A stretch of 64,000 bases of DNA from an uncultured Eubacteriales bacterium (GCA_934463265.1 CAKSIU010000001.1:62001-126000); one strand, 5' to 3'. Positions 40,310 to 49,157 are shown, counted from the stretch's first letter. Notes: generated from the sequence alone by a model not told the origin. A program made the numbers and translations.

Positions 40310-40987
40310 ATGCAAAAAGCTATCATCGGTAAAAAAATCGGTATGACTCAGATTTTCGATGAAATCGGCAACGTTATTCCTGTTACTGTTATAGAGGCAG
40401 GCCCTTGCGTTGTTGCTCAGAAAAAAACCGTCGAGAATGATGGTTACAATTCTGTTCAAATGGGATTTGGCGACATCAAACTTAAATATAAAAAAGGTAC
40501 CAGAGCCGCTAAATTCGACGAAAAACCTATAAATGTTAGCTTGCCTATGCAAGGTCACTTCGCAAAGGCTGATGTTGCTCCTAAAAAAGTTCTTCGCGAA
40601 TTTCGTTTTGAGGATATTAACGCTTACAATGTGGGCGACGTTATTAAAGCGGACGTTTTTGCGCAGGGCGACAGAGTTGACATTACCGGTACAAGCAAAG
40701 GTAAAGGTTACGCCGGCGTTATTAAAAGATGGAACGCTAGACGTTTAAAAGAAACTCATGGTTCGGGTCCTGTTGTCCGTCACGGAGGGTCAATCGGTGC
40801 TTGTTCAGACCCTTCAAGAGTTTTTAAGGGCATGAAAATGGCCGGGCATTTGGGAGCCGAAAAAGTTACTGTTCAAAATCTCGAAATCGTTAAAATCGAT
40901 GTAGAAAATAATCTGATTGCGGTTAAAGGTGCTATTCCTGGCGCAAACGGTGGAACAGTCGAAATTAAACAAAGCGTTAAGGCATAA
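40310..40987 (+). CDS. rplC: 50S ribosomal protein L3
   Basis: 225 residues. KAIIGKKIGMTQIFDE is the N-terminal signature, and GTSKGKGYAGVIKRW and HGSGPVVRHGGSIGA are the extended loop that reaches the peptidyl transferase centre. ATG 40310 is well placed after AGGAGG; the in-frame ATG at 40301 touches that site. L3 starts assembly of the 3' domain of 23S rRNA. Confidence 0.98.
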   Translation: MQKAIIGKKIGMTQIFDEIGNVIPVTVIEAGPCVVAQKKTVENDGYNSVQMGFGDIKLKYKKGTRAAKFDEKPINVSLPMQGHFAKADVAPKKVLREFRFEDINAYNVGDVIKADVFAQGDRVDITGTSKGKGYAGVIKRWNARRLKETHGSGPVVRHGGSIGACSDPSRVFKGMKMAGHLGAEKVTVQNLEIVKIDVENNLIAVKGAIPGANGGTVEIKQSVKA

Positions 40988-41004
40988 GGAAAGGAGGAAT
41001 CATA

Positions 41005-41628
41005 ATGCCAAAAGTTCAAGTTCTTGATATTAATGGTCAAAAAGTCGATGAAATGCAACTTTCCGATGCCGTTTTCGGTATTAAACCAAATAAGGTTTTG
41101 CTGCATGAAATGGTTGTGAATTACTTGGCTAATCAACGTCAGGGTACACAATCTGCTCTTACGAGAGCTGAAGTTGCCGGCGGCGGAAAAAAACCTTGGA
41201 GACAAAAAGGTACAGGCCACGCTAGACAAGGCTCAATTCGCGCCCCTCAATGGAGACACGGCGGAATTGTTTTTGCTCCAAAACCTCGCGATTACAGTTA
41301 TACTGTGAACAAAAAAGAAAAAAGACTCGCTATGAAGTCTGCTTTTTCTGCAAAAGTTATTGACAATAATGTGATTATTCTCGATAAATTGACGCTTGAT
41401 GATTACAAAACTCGTGATATCGTAGATATGTTGTCCGCAGTTAATGCAAACAAAAAAACATTATTGGTTCTGCCTGAAGTGGATAAGAAAATTATTTTCT
41501 CAGCTAGAAATATTCCTGGTGTAAAAACTGCTCAGGTTAATACCCTTAATGTTTACGATATTTTAAATTACGATAGCTTGATTGTCGTTAGAGATGCTGT
41601 TAGCAAAATTGAGGAGGTGTATGCTTAA
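41005..41628 (+). CDS. rplD: 50S ribosomal protein L4
   Basis: 207 residues. The exit-tunnel loop has KPWRQKGTGHARQGSIRAPQW (part: KPWRQKGTGHARQGSIR). In E. coli L4 represses its own operon; whether it does so here is unknown. The ATG follows AAAGGAGG, and the TAA stop is directly followed by the rplW ATG. Confidence 0.98.
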   Translation: MPKVQVLDINGQKVDEMQLSDAVFGIKPNKVLLHEMVVNYLANQRQGTQSALTRAEVAGGGKKPWRQKGTGHARQGSIRAPQWRHGGIVFAPKPRDYSYTVNKKEKRLAMKSAFSAKVIDNNVIILDKLTLDDYKTRDIVDMLSAVNANKKTLLVLPEVDKKIIFSARNIPGVKTAQVNTLNVYDILNYDSLIVVRDAVSKIEEVYA

Positions 41629-41919
41629 ATGGTAGCTCAAGATATTATTATTCGTCCGATTATTACGGAAAAAAGCATGAACGGCAATGCCATGAAAATG
41701 TACACTTTTGAGGTTGCTAAAAATGCTAACAAAATTGAAATAAAAAAAGCAGTAGAAGAACTTTTTGGTGTGAAGGTTGCCAAAGTTAATACTTTGAACG
41801 TTAAAGGGCATCTTAGACGTCAAGGCAGAACTCAAGGCTATACTTCTGACTGGAAAAAAGCTTATGTAACTCTTACTGAGGGCAGCAAAGCTATTGAGTT
41901 CTTTGAAGGGATGGTTTAG
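41629..41919 (+). CDS. rplW: 50S ribosomal protein L23
   Basis: 96 residues. DIIIRPIITEKSMN and KVNTLNVKGHLRRQGR are typical. L23 lies at the tunnel exit and docks trigger factor and SRP. Its TAG stop is followed without a gap by the TTG start of the unusual membrane protein gene at 41920, instead of by rplB. Confidence 0.97.
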   Translation: MVAQDIIIRPIITEKSMNGNAMKMYTFEVAKNANKIEIKKAVEELFGVKVAKVNTLNVKGHLRRQGRTQGYTSDWKKAYVTLTEGSKAIEFFEGMV

Positions 41920-42399
41920 TTGCAGCTTAAAAATGCATTTTTTAAATTGCTTGATAAATTAGAAAATGTAAAAATATCGCCTGTGTGGGGATATTCTTTT
42001 GCAATATGTTTGATTTTATATGCGATAGGACTATCTATTGTACAATGGGATGTACATTCCGGTGGAGGAGAATATTTTTTGCTATGGACTTATATGTCGG
42101 AATTGGCAATTTTGGCAGCAATTGTTCTTATTGTGCTGACAAAAAAGGCAAAACGTTATGGAGCAAAAATTTCTAGAATTTTTTCGTTAGCGTTTTTGAT
42201 TATAGCTGTAAATTTATGCCATTATATTCCCAGCAGTCCACAGATGCACGGTGATTGTTATTTTGATCCCATTGATTTTGTAGAATATTTAGTGCTTATC
42301 GTAGCGGGTTTTGTTGGTTATGCGTTCGGTAAATATATTGCAAAGAAAATTGAAAATTTTAATATGGCTAGTATGAAGACAGAGTCTTCGCAAGGCTAA
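41920..42399 (+). CDS. Unknown four-helix membrane protein inserted between rplW and rplB
   Basis: 159 residues with four hydrophobic segments: about 22-43 (YSFAICLILYAIGLSIVQW), 52-74 (FLLWTYMSELAILAAIVLI), 84-103 (FSLAFLIIAVNLCHYI) and 119-140 (YLVLIVAGFVGYAFG). The N-terminus (KNAFFKLLDKLENVK) and C-terminus are hydrophilic. It starts with TTG after GAAGGGATGG and directly abuts rplW; rplB follows with its own strong site. I do not recognise a family. Its codon choice is more AT-rich than in the flanking ribosomal genes. Expression at ribosomal-protein level is expected from its place. Confidence 0.75.
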   Translation: MQLKNAFFKLLDKLENVKISPVWGYSFAICLILYAIGLSIVQWDVHSGGGEYFLLWTYMSELAILAAIVLIVLTKKAKRYGAKISRIFSLAFLIIAVNLCHYIPSSPQMHGDCYFDPIDFVEYLVLIVAGFVGYAFGKYIAKKIENFNMASMKTESSQG

Positions 42400-42418
42400 A
42401 CAAGGAGTGAGAAGATAA

Positions 42419-43252
42419 ATGGCTATTAAAAATTATAAACCGACGACCCCTTCGAGACGTCATATGTCGGTTGTTGATTACTCCGGACTTTCTAAAGTGG
42501 CTCCAGAAAAAAGTCTTCTTGAGCCAATGAATAAAAGATCTGGTCGTAATAGCTACGGCAGAATTACTGTGCGTCACAGAGGCGGCGGTAACCGTAGAAA
42601 ATATCGTATCATCGATTTTAAACGGCAGAAAACTGATATTCCTGCTACCGTTTTAACCCTTGAATACGACCCAAATCGTTCCGCTCATATTGCACTTGTT
42701 CAGTATGAGGACGGCAAAAAAAATTATATCATTGCACCAAACGGTTTGAAAGTTGGCGATACAATCGTTGCTGGCGCATCGGCTGACATTAAACCAGGCA
42801 ACGCGCTTCCTTTGTCAAGTATTCCAACTGGTACTTTCATCCATAATGTTGAATTGTATCCAGGAAAAGGGGCTCAATTTGCCAGATCCGCTGGAATTAT
42901 GGCTCAGCTTATGGCTAAAGAAGGTAAATTCGCGCTTTTAAGATTGCCTTCAGGCGAACTTAGAAATGTTCCGGTTGAATGTATGGCTACCGTTGGTCAG
43001 GTTGGAAATACCGACCACGAAAATGCAAAAATCGGTAAAGCCGGACGTAAACGTAATATGGGTATCAGACCTACTGTTCGCGGTTCCGTTATGAACCCGT
43101 GCGACCATCCACACGGCGGTGGTGAAGGAAAAAGTCCTATCGGTCGTCCAGGCCCTGTTACGCCTTGGGGTAAACCTACTCTTGGTTACAAAACTAGGAA
43201 GAAACGCAACAGAACCGATAAATTTATTGTTAAACGTAGAAACGGTAAATAA
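42419..43252 (+). CDS. rplB: 50S ribosomal protein L2
   Basis: 277 residues. Signature blocks are RHRGGGNRRKYRIIDFKR (part), IEYDPNR-like LEYDPNRSAHIAL, and GVVMNPCDHPHGGG-like SVMNPCDHPHGGGEGKSPIG near the peptidyl transferase centre. The ATG follows AAGGAGTGAGAAG. It resumes the normal S10 operon order after the inserted membrane gene. Confidence 0.98.
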   Translation: MAIKNYKPTTPSRRHMSVVDYSGLSKVAPEKSLLEPMNKRSGRNSYGRITVRHRGGGNRRKYRIIDFKRQKTDIPATVLTLEYDPNRSAHIALVQYEDGKKNYIIAPNGLKVGDTIVAGASADIKPGNALPLSSIPTGTFIHNVELYPGKGAQFARSAGIMAQLMAKEGKFALLRLPSGELRNVPVECMATVGQVGNTDHENAKIGKAGRKRNMGIRPTVRGSVMNPCDHPHGGGEGKSPIGRPGPVTPWGKPTLGYKTRKKRNRTDKFIVKRRNGK

Positions 43253-43278
43253 GCAACACAGAAAGGAGCTTGATTTGT

Positions 43279-43551
43279 ATGAGCAGAAGTCTAAAAAAAG
43301 GCCCTTATGTGCAGCCTGTGCTGCTTAAAAGAGTTCAGGAAATGAATAATGCCGGCGAAAAGAAAGTTTTAAAAACTTGGAGCCGTTCATCAACAATTTT
43401 TCCGGACTTCGTTGGGCACACATTTGCCGTGCATGACGGTCGTAAACATGTGCCGGTGTATGTAACTGAAGATATGGTTGGTCATAAATTAGGTGAATTT
43501 GCACCAACTAGAACTTTTAAAGGCCATGCCGGTTCAAAAACTACAAAATAA
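43279..43551 (+). CDS. rpsS: 30S ribosomal protein S19
   Basis: 90 residues from ATG 43279 (GAAAGGAGC upstream). SRSLKKGPYVQP and FVGHTFAVHDGRKHVPVYV are diagnostic. S19 pairs with S13 in the 30S head. An in-frame upstream TTG at 43270 is less well spaced. Confidence 0.98.
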   Translation: MSRSLKKGPYVQPVLLKRVQEMNNAGEKKVLKTWSRSSTIFPDFVGHTFAVHDGRKHVPVYVTEDMVGHKLGEFAPTRTFKGHAGSKTTK

Positions 43552-43573
43552 CAGCCGAAAGGAGTGTAATTAC

Positions 43574-43912
43574 ATGGAAGCTGTGGCTTATTTAAAATAT
43601 GCCCGAATTTCTCCGCGAAAAGTTTCAATCGTTCTAGATTTAATCAGAAATAAACCGGTTGATGTTGCAGCGGCTATCCTAGGGCACACCTCGAAGGCTG
43701 CCTGTGAGGATCTTTCTAAACTTTTAAAATCAGCTGTCGCAAATGCGGAAAATAACCACAATATGGATAAAAATAAACTTTATATTTCTGAATGCTTTGT
43801 TTGTCCGGGTCCTATTCTAAAGCGTATCCGTCCTAAAGATCACGGTAGAGCTCACAGAATAGAAAAGAGAACTTCTCATGTGACCATGGTGCTCAGGGAA
43901 CAAAATAGTTAA
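43574..43912 (+). CDS. rplV: 50S ribosomal protein L22
   Basis: 112 residues. It starts at ATG 43574 (AAAGGAGTG before it), so the longer upstream frame is discarded. LKYARISPRKVSIVLDLIRN and the tunnel loop with RIRPKDHGRAHRI identify it. Mutations in that loop give macrolide resistance in other bacteria. Confidence 0.97.
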   Translation: MEAVAYLKYARISPRKVSIVLDLIRNKPVDVAAAILGHTSKAACEDLSKLLKSAVANAENNHNMDKNKLYISECFVCPGPILKRIRPKDHGRAHRIEKRTSHVTMVLREQNS

Positions 43913-43926
43913 AAAGGAGGTAGACT

Positions 43927-44646
43927 ATGGGCCAGAAAGTTAATCCACACGGTTTGCGTGTTGGTGTTATCAAGGATTGGGATTCACGCTGGTTTGCAAA
44001 AGACAAAGACTTTGGCGACTTGCTCGTTGAAGACTATAATTTGCGCAAGTTTTTGAAAAAACAACTCTATTCAGCCGGAATTCCAAAAATAGAAATCGAA
44101 CGTGATGCAACTAAAGTTAGAGTTAACATTCACTGTTCAAAACCAGGTATGGTTATTGGTAAGGGTGGCGCTGAAATCGATAAGCTTCGCGCTCAGTGCG
44201 AAAAATTACTCAAAAAACCAGTTTTACTCAACATAATTGAGGTTAAATCTCCGGATATGAATGCTCAATTAGTTGCCGAAAATATTGCGGTTCAACTTGA
44301 AAAGAGAATTTCTTTCCGCAGAGCTATGAAACAGTCTATCGGCAGAGCGATGAAATTTGGTGCTAAAGGTATAAAAGTTCAAGTTTCAGGCCGTTTGGGC
44401 GGAGCAGAAATTGCTCGTACAGAACATTATCATGAGGGTACGATTCCGCTTCAAACTTTGCGTGCAGATATCGACTACGGTTTTGCAGAAGCTGCTACAA
44501 CTTATGGTCGTTTGGGCGTTAAGGTTTGGCTGTATAAGGGCGAAGTTCTCGGCGATGCTCGTGTTCAAAAAAATGAGCCGGAAAGAAAAGAAAATCGTCG
44601 TCCAAGAGAACGCCGCGCTCCTAAGAGGGAAGGAGGCCAAAAATAA
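43927..44646 (+). CDS. rpsC: 30S ribosomal protein S3
   Basis: 239 residues. GQKVNPHGLRVGVIKDWDSRW at the N-terminus (part: GQKVNPHGLRVG), a KH domain with GMVIGKGGAEIDKL near 77-90 and the C-terminal domain with LGGAEIARTEHYHEGTIPL. A basic tail (RRPRERRAPKREGG) ends it. The stop overlaps the rplP ATG by one base. Confidence 0.98.
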   Translation: MGQKVNPHGLRVGVIKDWDSRWFAKDKDFGDLLVEDYNLRKFLKKQLYSAGIPKIEIERDATKVRVNIHCSKPGMVIGKGGAEIDKLRAQCEKLLKKPVLLNIIEVKSPDMNAQLVAENIAVQLEKRISFRRAMKQSIGRAMKFGAKGIKVQVSGRLGGAEIARTEHYHEGTIPLQTLRADIDYGFAEAATTYGRLGVKVWLYKGEVLGDARVQKNEPERKENRRPRERRAPKREGGQK

Positions 44647-45071
44647 TGTTGTTGCCAAAAAGAGTTAAATACAGAAGAGTTCACAGAGGCCGTATGACCG
44701 GTAAAGCTCTAAGAGGAAATACAATTTCTCACGGCGAATTTGGCCTTCAGGCACTGGAGCCAGCGTGGATAACTTCTAATCAAATCGAAGCCGCTCGTAT
44801 TGCTATGACACGTTATTGCAAAAGATTTGGTAAGGTTTGGATTAAAATATTCCCTGATAAACCAATTTCTAAAAAACCTGCAGAAACTCGTATGGGTAAA
44901 GGTAAAGGTGCTCCAGAATATTGGGTAGCAGTGGTTAAACCTGGCAGAATTATGTTCGAAATTGCCGGCGTCCCGGAAGAAACTGCCAGAGAAGCTATGA
45001 GATTGGCTGCGAACAAACTTCCAATTAAGTGCAAGTTTGTAGTAAAAAAGGAAACGGATGGTGAGCAATAA
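44646..45071 (+). CDS. rplP: 50S ribosomal protein L16
   Basis: 141 residues. LPKRVKYRRVHRGRMTGKA and RMGKGKGAPEYWVAVVKPG are the classic blocks. L16 organises the A-site region. It overlaps rpsC and rpmC by one base each, a sign of tight translational coupling. Confidence 0.98.
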   Translation: MLLPKRVKYRRVHRGRMTGKALRGNTISHGEFGLQALEPAWITSNQIEAARIAMTRYCKRFGKVWIKIFPDKPISKKPAETRMGKGKGAPEYWVAVVKPGRIMFEIAGVPEETAREAMRLAANKLPIKCKFVVKKETDGEQ

Positions 45072-45277
45072 TGAAAGCTTCAGAGATGAGAAATTTGTCT
45101 AACGCAGAGCTTCAAAAAAGATTAAAAGATTTAAAAGCGGAACTTTTCAATCTGCGTTTTCAACTTGCCATCAATCAGCTCGAAAACCCGATGCGTATTA
45201 AAGCGGTGAAAAAAGATATTGCCAGAATTAATACACTTCTGCGCGAAAATGAATTAGATGCCGCTTCTAAGGCGTAA
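45071..45277 (+). CDS. rpmC: 50S ribosomal protein L29
   Basis: 68 residues, helical. ASEMRNLSNAELQKRLKDLK and ELFNLRFQLAINQLENPMRI are typical (quoted in part). It lies by the tunnel exit next to L23. The ATG overlaps the rplP stop. Confidence 0.97.
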   Translation: MKASEMRNLSNAELQKRLKDLKAELFNLRFQLAINQLENPMRIKAVKKDIARINTLLRENELDAASKA

Positions 45278-45294
45278 TGGAGGGAGGATTAATC

Positions 45295-45552
45295 GTGAGC
45301 GATAGAAATATGAGAAAAGTTGAGGTCGGAAAAGTCGTTAGCGACAAAATGGATAAAACAATCGTGGTTGCTATCGAGGACAGCGTAAAACATCCGCTGT
45401 ATAAGAAAATTATCAAACGTACAGTAAAACTTAAAGCGCATGACGAAAATAATGAGTGTGCAATCGGTGACCGCGTGCGTGTGATGGAAACCAGACCTTT
45501 GAGCAAAGAAAAAAGATGGCGTTTAGTAGAAATTATAGAAAAAGCAAAGTAG
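45295..45552 (+). CDS. rpsQ: 30S ribosomal protein S17
   Basis: 85 residues from GTG 45295, with GGGAGGATT before it; the in-frame ATG at 45277 would contain that site. MRKVEVGKVVSDKMDKTIVV and YKKIIKRTVKLKAHDE fit S17 (parts quoted). It binds the 5' domain of 16S rRNA early in assembly. Confidence 0.97.
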   Translation: MSDRNMRKVEVGKVVSDKMDKTIVVAIEDSVKHPLYKKIIKRTVKLKAHDENNECAIGDRVRVMETRPLSKEKRWRLVEIIEKAK

Positions 45553-45613
45553 TTTGTTTATTTTGCAGTTTGAATTTTATCAAAGAACTAACAAAAGTTA
45601 GGAGGAACGTACT

Positions 45614-45982
45614 GTGATACAACAGCAAACTTACCTTAAAGTTGCCGATAACACCGGTGCCAAAGAACTTATGTGCATTCGAGTGCTCGGCGGAACAAGA
45701 AGAAGGTATGCTAATATTGGCGACGTTGTGGTAGCTTCTGTCAAAAAAGCATCACCCGGCGGCGTTGTAAAAAAAGGCGACGTGGTTAAAGCAGTTATTG
45801 TTCGCTCGGTTAAGGGTGTAAGACGCGCTGATGGTTCTTATATCCGCTTCGACGAAAATGCGGCTGTTTTGATTAAAGATGACAAAAATCCAAGGGGAAC
45901 TCGTATTTTTGGACCTGTTGCAAGAGAACTTCGCGATAAGGACTACATGAAAATATTGAGTCTTGCCCCAGAAACGCTTTAA
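45614..45982 (+). CDS. rplN: 50S ribosomal protein L14
   Basis: 122 residues from GTG 45614 (AGGAGG before it). IQQQTYLKVADNTGAKELMC and GTRIFGPVARELRDKDYMKI identify it (parts). L14 forms intersubunit bridges. Confidence 0.98.
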   Translation: MIQQQTYLKVADNTGAKELMCIRVLGGTRRRYANIGDVVVASVKKASPGGVVKKGDVVKAVIVRSVKGVRRADGSYIRFDENAAVLIKDDKNPRGTRIFGPVARELRDKDYMKILSLAPETL

Positions 45983-45996
45983 TGGAGGTGTTCACT

Positions 45997-46317
45997 ATGA
46001 TAAAAAAAGTTCATGTTAAAACGGGTGACACCGTTGTCGTATTAAACGGCAAAGAGCGTGGAAAAAAAGGCAAGGTTTTGGCAGTTAGTCCAAAAGAAGG
46101 CAAGGTTATCATCGAGGGAGTAAACATGGTTTCAAAACACGTTAAACCTCGAAAAATGGGCGAGTCAGGTGGCATAGTTAAGGCTGAAGGCGCTATGTAT
46201 GCTTGCAAAGTTCAGGTAGTTTGCCCTCATTGCGAAAAGCCAACTCGCATTGCTCATCGTATTAACGAAGATGGCACTAAATCACGCATTTGCAAAAAAT
46301 GTTCAAAGTCGCTTTAA
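45997..46317 (+). CDS. rplX: 50S ribosomal protein L24
   Basis: 106 residues from ATG 45997 (GGAGGTG before it). A KOW motif lies near the N-terminus (TGDTVVVLNGKERGKKGKV). The C-terminal part has four cysteines (CPHCEKP and CKKCSKSL), so a zinc site is possible. It starts assembly of the 50S subunit. Confidence 0.96.
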   Translation: MIKKVHVKTGDTVVVLNGKERGKKGKVLAVSPKEGKVIIEGVNMVSKHVKPRKMGESGGIVKAEGAMYACKVQVVCPHCEKPTRIAHRINEDGTKSRICKKCSKSL

Positions 46318-46329
46318 GGAGGATAGAAC

Positions 46330-46869
46330 ATGGCAAGATTAAGGGAACTTTACAAGCAAGAAGTAGCTCCTGCGTTGATGAGCAAATTTTCTTACAAGAG
46401 CGTTATGCAGATACCAAAACTTGAGAAAATCGTTATCAATGTAGGTGCTGGCGAAGCTCGTGATAACTCTAAAGTTATAGACGCAATTATGTCCGATATC
46501 GCTGCGATTACTGGCCAAAGACCGGTTGTCTGCACGGCAAGAAAATCAGTTGCTAACTTTAAATTAAGAGAGGGCATGAAAATCGGCGTAAAAGTAACTT
46601 TACGAGGCAATAAAATGTATGAATTTTTGGATAGACTTTTAAACGTTGCGCTCCCAAGAGTTCGCGACTTTAGAGGAATAAATCCAAACTCATTCGATGG
46701 CAGAGGAAATTATAATCTGGGCATAAAAGAGCAGCTTATTTTTCCAGAAATTGAGTACGACAAAATAGACAAAGTCCGCGGAATGGATATTTGTTTGGTA
46801 ACAACCGCAAAAACTGACGAAGAAGCCAAAGAGTTATTAACTCTAATGGGCGCTCCGTTTGCGAAATAA
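46330..46869 (+). CDS. rplE: 50S ribosomal protein L5
   Basis: 179 residues. LMSKFSYKSVMQIPKLEKIV, the P-site loop RDFRGINPNSFDGRGNYNLG and IFPEIEYDKIDKVRGMDI are typical (parts). L5 binds 5S rRNA with L18. GGAGG precedes the ATG. Confidence 0.98.
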   Translation: MARLRELYKQEVAPALMSKFSYKSVMQIPKLEKIVINVGAGEARDNSKVIDAIMSDIAAITGQRPVVCTARKSVANFKLREGMKIGVKVTLRGNKMYEFLDRLLNVALPRVRDFRGINPNSFDGRGNYNLGIKEQLIFPEIEYDKIDKVRGMDICLVTTAKTDEEAKELLTLMGAPFAK

Positions 46870-46881
46870 GGAGGGATTATT

Positions 46882-47067
46882 GTGGCCAAAACTTCTATGA
46901 AAATTAAGCAAAAGAGAACTCCAAAGTTTTCTTCACGCGCATACAACAGATGTAAAATCTGCGGCAGGCCGCATGCCTATCTTCGCAAGTTCGGAATTTG
47001 CCGTATCTGCTTCAGAGAGTTAGCCTATAAAGGTCAGATTCCTGGTGTAAAGAAAGCCAGTTGGTAA
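46882..47067 (+). CDS. rpsN: 30S ribosomal protein S14, zinc type
   Basis: 61 residues from GTG 46882 (AAGGAGGG before it). CKICGRPHAYLRKFGICRIC has the four zinc-binding cysteines of the short type of S14, found in many Firmicutes (called type Z). Confidence 0.97.
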   Translation: MAKTSMKIKQKRTPKFSSRAYNRCKICGRPHAYLRKFGICRICFRELAYKGQIPGVKKASW

Positions 47068-47094
47068 ATTTTTAACTAAGGAGGATAAAACGGT

Positions 47095-47493
47095 ATGCAG
47101 ATTACTGATACAATCGCAGATTTGCTGACTAGAATTCGTAATGCGAGCGCTAGCAGACATGATTCTGTAGAGATTCCTGCGTCAAATATGAAAAAAGCCA
47201 TAGTGCAAATTCTGCTTGACGAAGGATACATCAAAAATTATTCGGTAAAAGATGACGGAAAACAAGGCATTATACGAGTAATCTTAAAGTACGATGAAAA
47301 TAAAAAATCCGTAATTACAGGCCTAAAAAGAGTTTCTAAACCTGGTTTGCGTATTTACAGCAATGTTGAGGATATGCCTAAAGTTATGAAAGGCTTAGGA
47401 ATCGCAATTATTTCTACATCCAAGGGCATTATGACAGACCGTCAGGCTCGAAAAGAAAATGTAGGCGGCGAAGTTCTCGCATTCATTTGGTAA
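47095..47493 (+). CDS. rpsH: 30S ribosomal protein S8
   Basis: 132 residues. TDTIADLLTRIRNASASRH and the C-terminal STSKGIMTDRQARKENVGGE are diagnostic. S8 binds the central domain of 16S rRNA and in E. coli represses the spc operon. Confidence 0.98.
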   Translation: MQITDTIADLLTRIRNASASRHDSVEIPASNMKKAIVQILLDEGYIKNYSVKDDGKQGIIRVILKYDENKKSVITGLKRVSKPGLRIYSNVEDMPKVMKGLGIAIISTSKGIMTDRQARKENVGGEVLAFIW

Positions 47494-47506
47494 GGAGGGT
47501 AGAGCA

Positions 47507-48055
47507 ATGTCTCGAATTGGAAGAAAACCTATAAATATTCCCGCCGGCGTCGATGTGAAATTCGAAAACGGTGTAATAACGGTTAAAGGTTCAAAAGGCA
47601 CTTTAACACAAAAAATTCATCCAAACATGACGGTGACAATCGAGGAAAACGTAATTACTGTTACTCGTCCTAACGATGAAAAAGAAAATCGTGCACTTCA
47701 CGGCTTAACTCGTTCGCTTATTGCCAACATGATTGAAGGCGTAACAAACGGCTTTAAGAAAGAGCTGGAAGTAAATGGTGTTGGATATCGTGTTCAAAAA
47801 CAAGGCAAAAATCTTGTTATGAATTTGGGTTATTCGCATCAGGTTACAATGTCCGAAACTGAGGACATTAAAATTGAAGTGCCAGCGCCAAATAAAATTA
47901 TTATTTTGGGTGCCGACAAACAAAAAGTTGGTCAATTTGCCGCTCAAGTACGCGAAAAACGTCCACCAGAGCCGTATAAAGGCAAGGGCATTAAGTATGC
48001 AGATGAACATATTCGTCGCAAAGAAGGCAAAGCCGGTAAGGGCGGTAAAAAATAG
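47507..48055 (+). CDS. rplF: 50S ribosomal protein L6
   Basis: 182 residues with two similar domains. SRIGRKPINIPAGVDV opens it and KRPPEPYKGKGIKYADE closes the second domain (given as EKRPPEPYKGKGI). GGAGGG precedes the ATG. Confidence 0.98.
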   Translation: MSRIGRKPINIPAGVDVKFENGVITVKGSKGTLTQKIHPNMTVTIEENVITVTRPNDEKENRALHGLTRSLIANMIEGVTNGFKKELEVNGVGYRVQKQGKNLVMNLGYSHQVTMSETEDIKIEVPAPNKIIILGADKQKVGQFAAQVREKRPPEPYKGKGIKYADEHIRRKEGKAGKGGKK

Positions 48056-48074
48056 TTAAAGGAGTGATTAAACT

Positions 48075-48434
48075 ATGGTGAAACAGGCTGATAAAAATAA
48101 AGCCAGACTAAAACGTCATAAAAGAGTACGTGCTAAAATTAGTGGTACTGCATTGCGTCCACGCCTAAATGTTTTCCGCTCCACAAACAACATTTATGCC
48201 CAACTGATAGACGATGTTGCCGGAGTTACTTTAGCATCGGCTTCAACTCTGGACAAAGAGTTAAATGATTACGGCGGAAACAAAGAAGCAGCAAAAAAAG
48301 TAGGCAAACTCATTGCAGAACGTGCTGCACAAAAAAATATTACAGAGGTCGTATTTGACCGCGGCGGATATATATTTCACGGACGCGTCAAAGAATTGGC
48401 TGAGGGCGCTCGTGAGGGCGGCTTAAAGTTCTAA
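48075..48434 (+). CDS. rplR: 50S ribosomal protein L18
   Basis: 119 residues. RHKRVRAKISGTALRPRLNV and FDRGGYIFHGRVKELAEGAR are the 5S rRNA-binding family blocks (parts). The ATG has AAAGGAGTG before it. Confidence 0.98.
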   Translation: MVKQADKNKARLKRHKRVRAKISGTALRPRLNVFRSTNNIYAQLIDDVAGVTLASASTLDKELNDYGGNKEAAKKVGKLIAERAAQKNITEVVFDRGGYIFHGRVKELAEGAREGGLKF

Positions 48435-48449
48435 AAAGGAGGAATACTT

Positions 48450-48947
48450 TTGGCTAGAATAGATGGCAGTACTATGGATTTAAAAGAGCGCGTAGTTGCT
48501 ATAAACCGCGTATCAAAAACCGTTAAAGGCGGACGTATTTTTAAGTTTGCTGCACTAGTTGTAGTGGGAGATGGCAATGGTACAGTTGGTTTTGGAATCG
48601 GAAAAGCCGGAGAAGTTCCGGACGCAATCCGCAAAGGAATAGAAGATGCCAAGAAGAATTTGGTAAAAATTTCTTTAAAAGGCACAACCATTCCGCACGA
48701 AATTATTGGCGAGTTCGGCGCAGGCAGAGTTTTGATGAAACCAGCAGCTCCTGGTACAGGAGTTATAGCGGGAGGTCCGGTTCGTGCAGTTGTAGAAGCT
48801 GCTGGAATTCGCGACATCAGAACAAAAGCGCTCCGTTCCAATAATCCTTGCAACGTTGTAAGGGCTACAATGGACGGCTTAACGAGCTTGCGCACTGCGG
48901 ACGAAGTAGCAAAATTACGTGGAAAATCCGTAAAAGAAATTTTATAA
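48450..48947 (+). CDS. rpsE: 30S ribosomal protein S5
   Basis: 165 residues from TTG 48450 (AAAGGAGG before it). An N-terminal double-stranded RNA-binding-like domain has LKERVVAINRVSKTVKGGR (part), and the C-terminal domain has GTGVIAGGPVRAVVEAAGI. S5 supports decoding accuracy and mRNA helicase activity. Confidence 0.97.
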   Translation: MARIDGSTMDLKERVVAINRVSKTVKGGRIFKFAALVVVGDGNGTVGFGIGKAGEVPDAIRKGIEDAKKNLVKISLKGTTIPHEIIGEFGAGRVLMKPAAPGTGVIAGGPVRAVVEAAGIRDIRTKALRSNNPCNVVRATMDGLTSLRTADEVAKLRGKSVKEIL

Positions 48948-48961
48948 TAGGGGGTAGCAAG

Positions 48962-49141
48962 ATGGAACAAGTAAAAATAAAGCTGATAAAAAGTCTTATT
49001 GGCAGTCAAAAAGACCAGATTGCAACTGCCCATTCACTTGGTCTAAAAAAAATAGGTGACGAAACTGTACAACCTAATAATGACCAAACAAAAGGCAAAA
49101 TCGCAAAAATTAATCATCTCATCGAGGTAATAAAAGCTTAA
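48962..49141 (+). CDS. rpmD: 50S ribosomal protein L30
   Basis: 59 residues from ATG 48962. VKIKLIKSLIGSQKDQIATA and LGLKKIGDETVQPNN match the family (parts). The upstream extension of this frame overlaps rpsE and is not used. GGGGGT precedes the ATG. Confidence 0.96.
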   Translation: MEQVKIKLIKSLIGSQKDQIATAHSLGLKKIGDETVQPNNDQTKGKIAKINHLIEVIKA

Positions 49142-49157
49142 CAGAGGGGGTGTAAAA

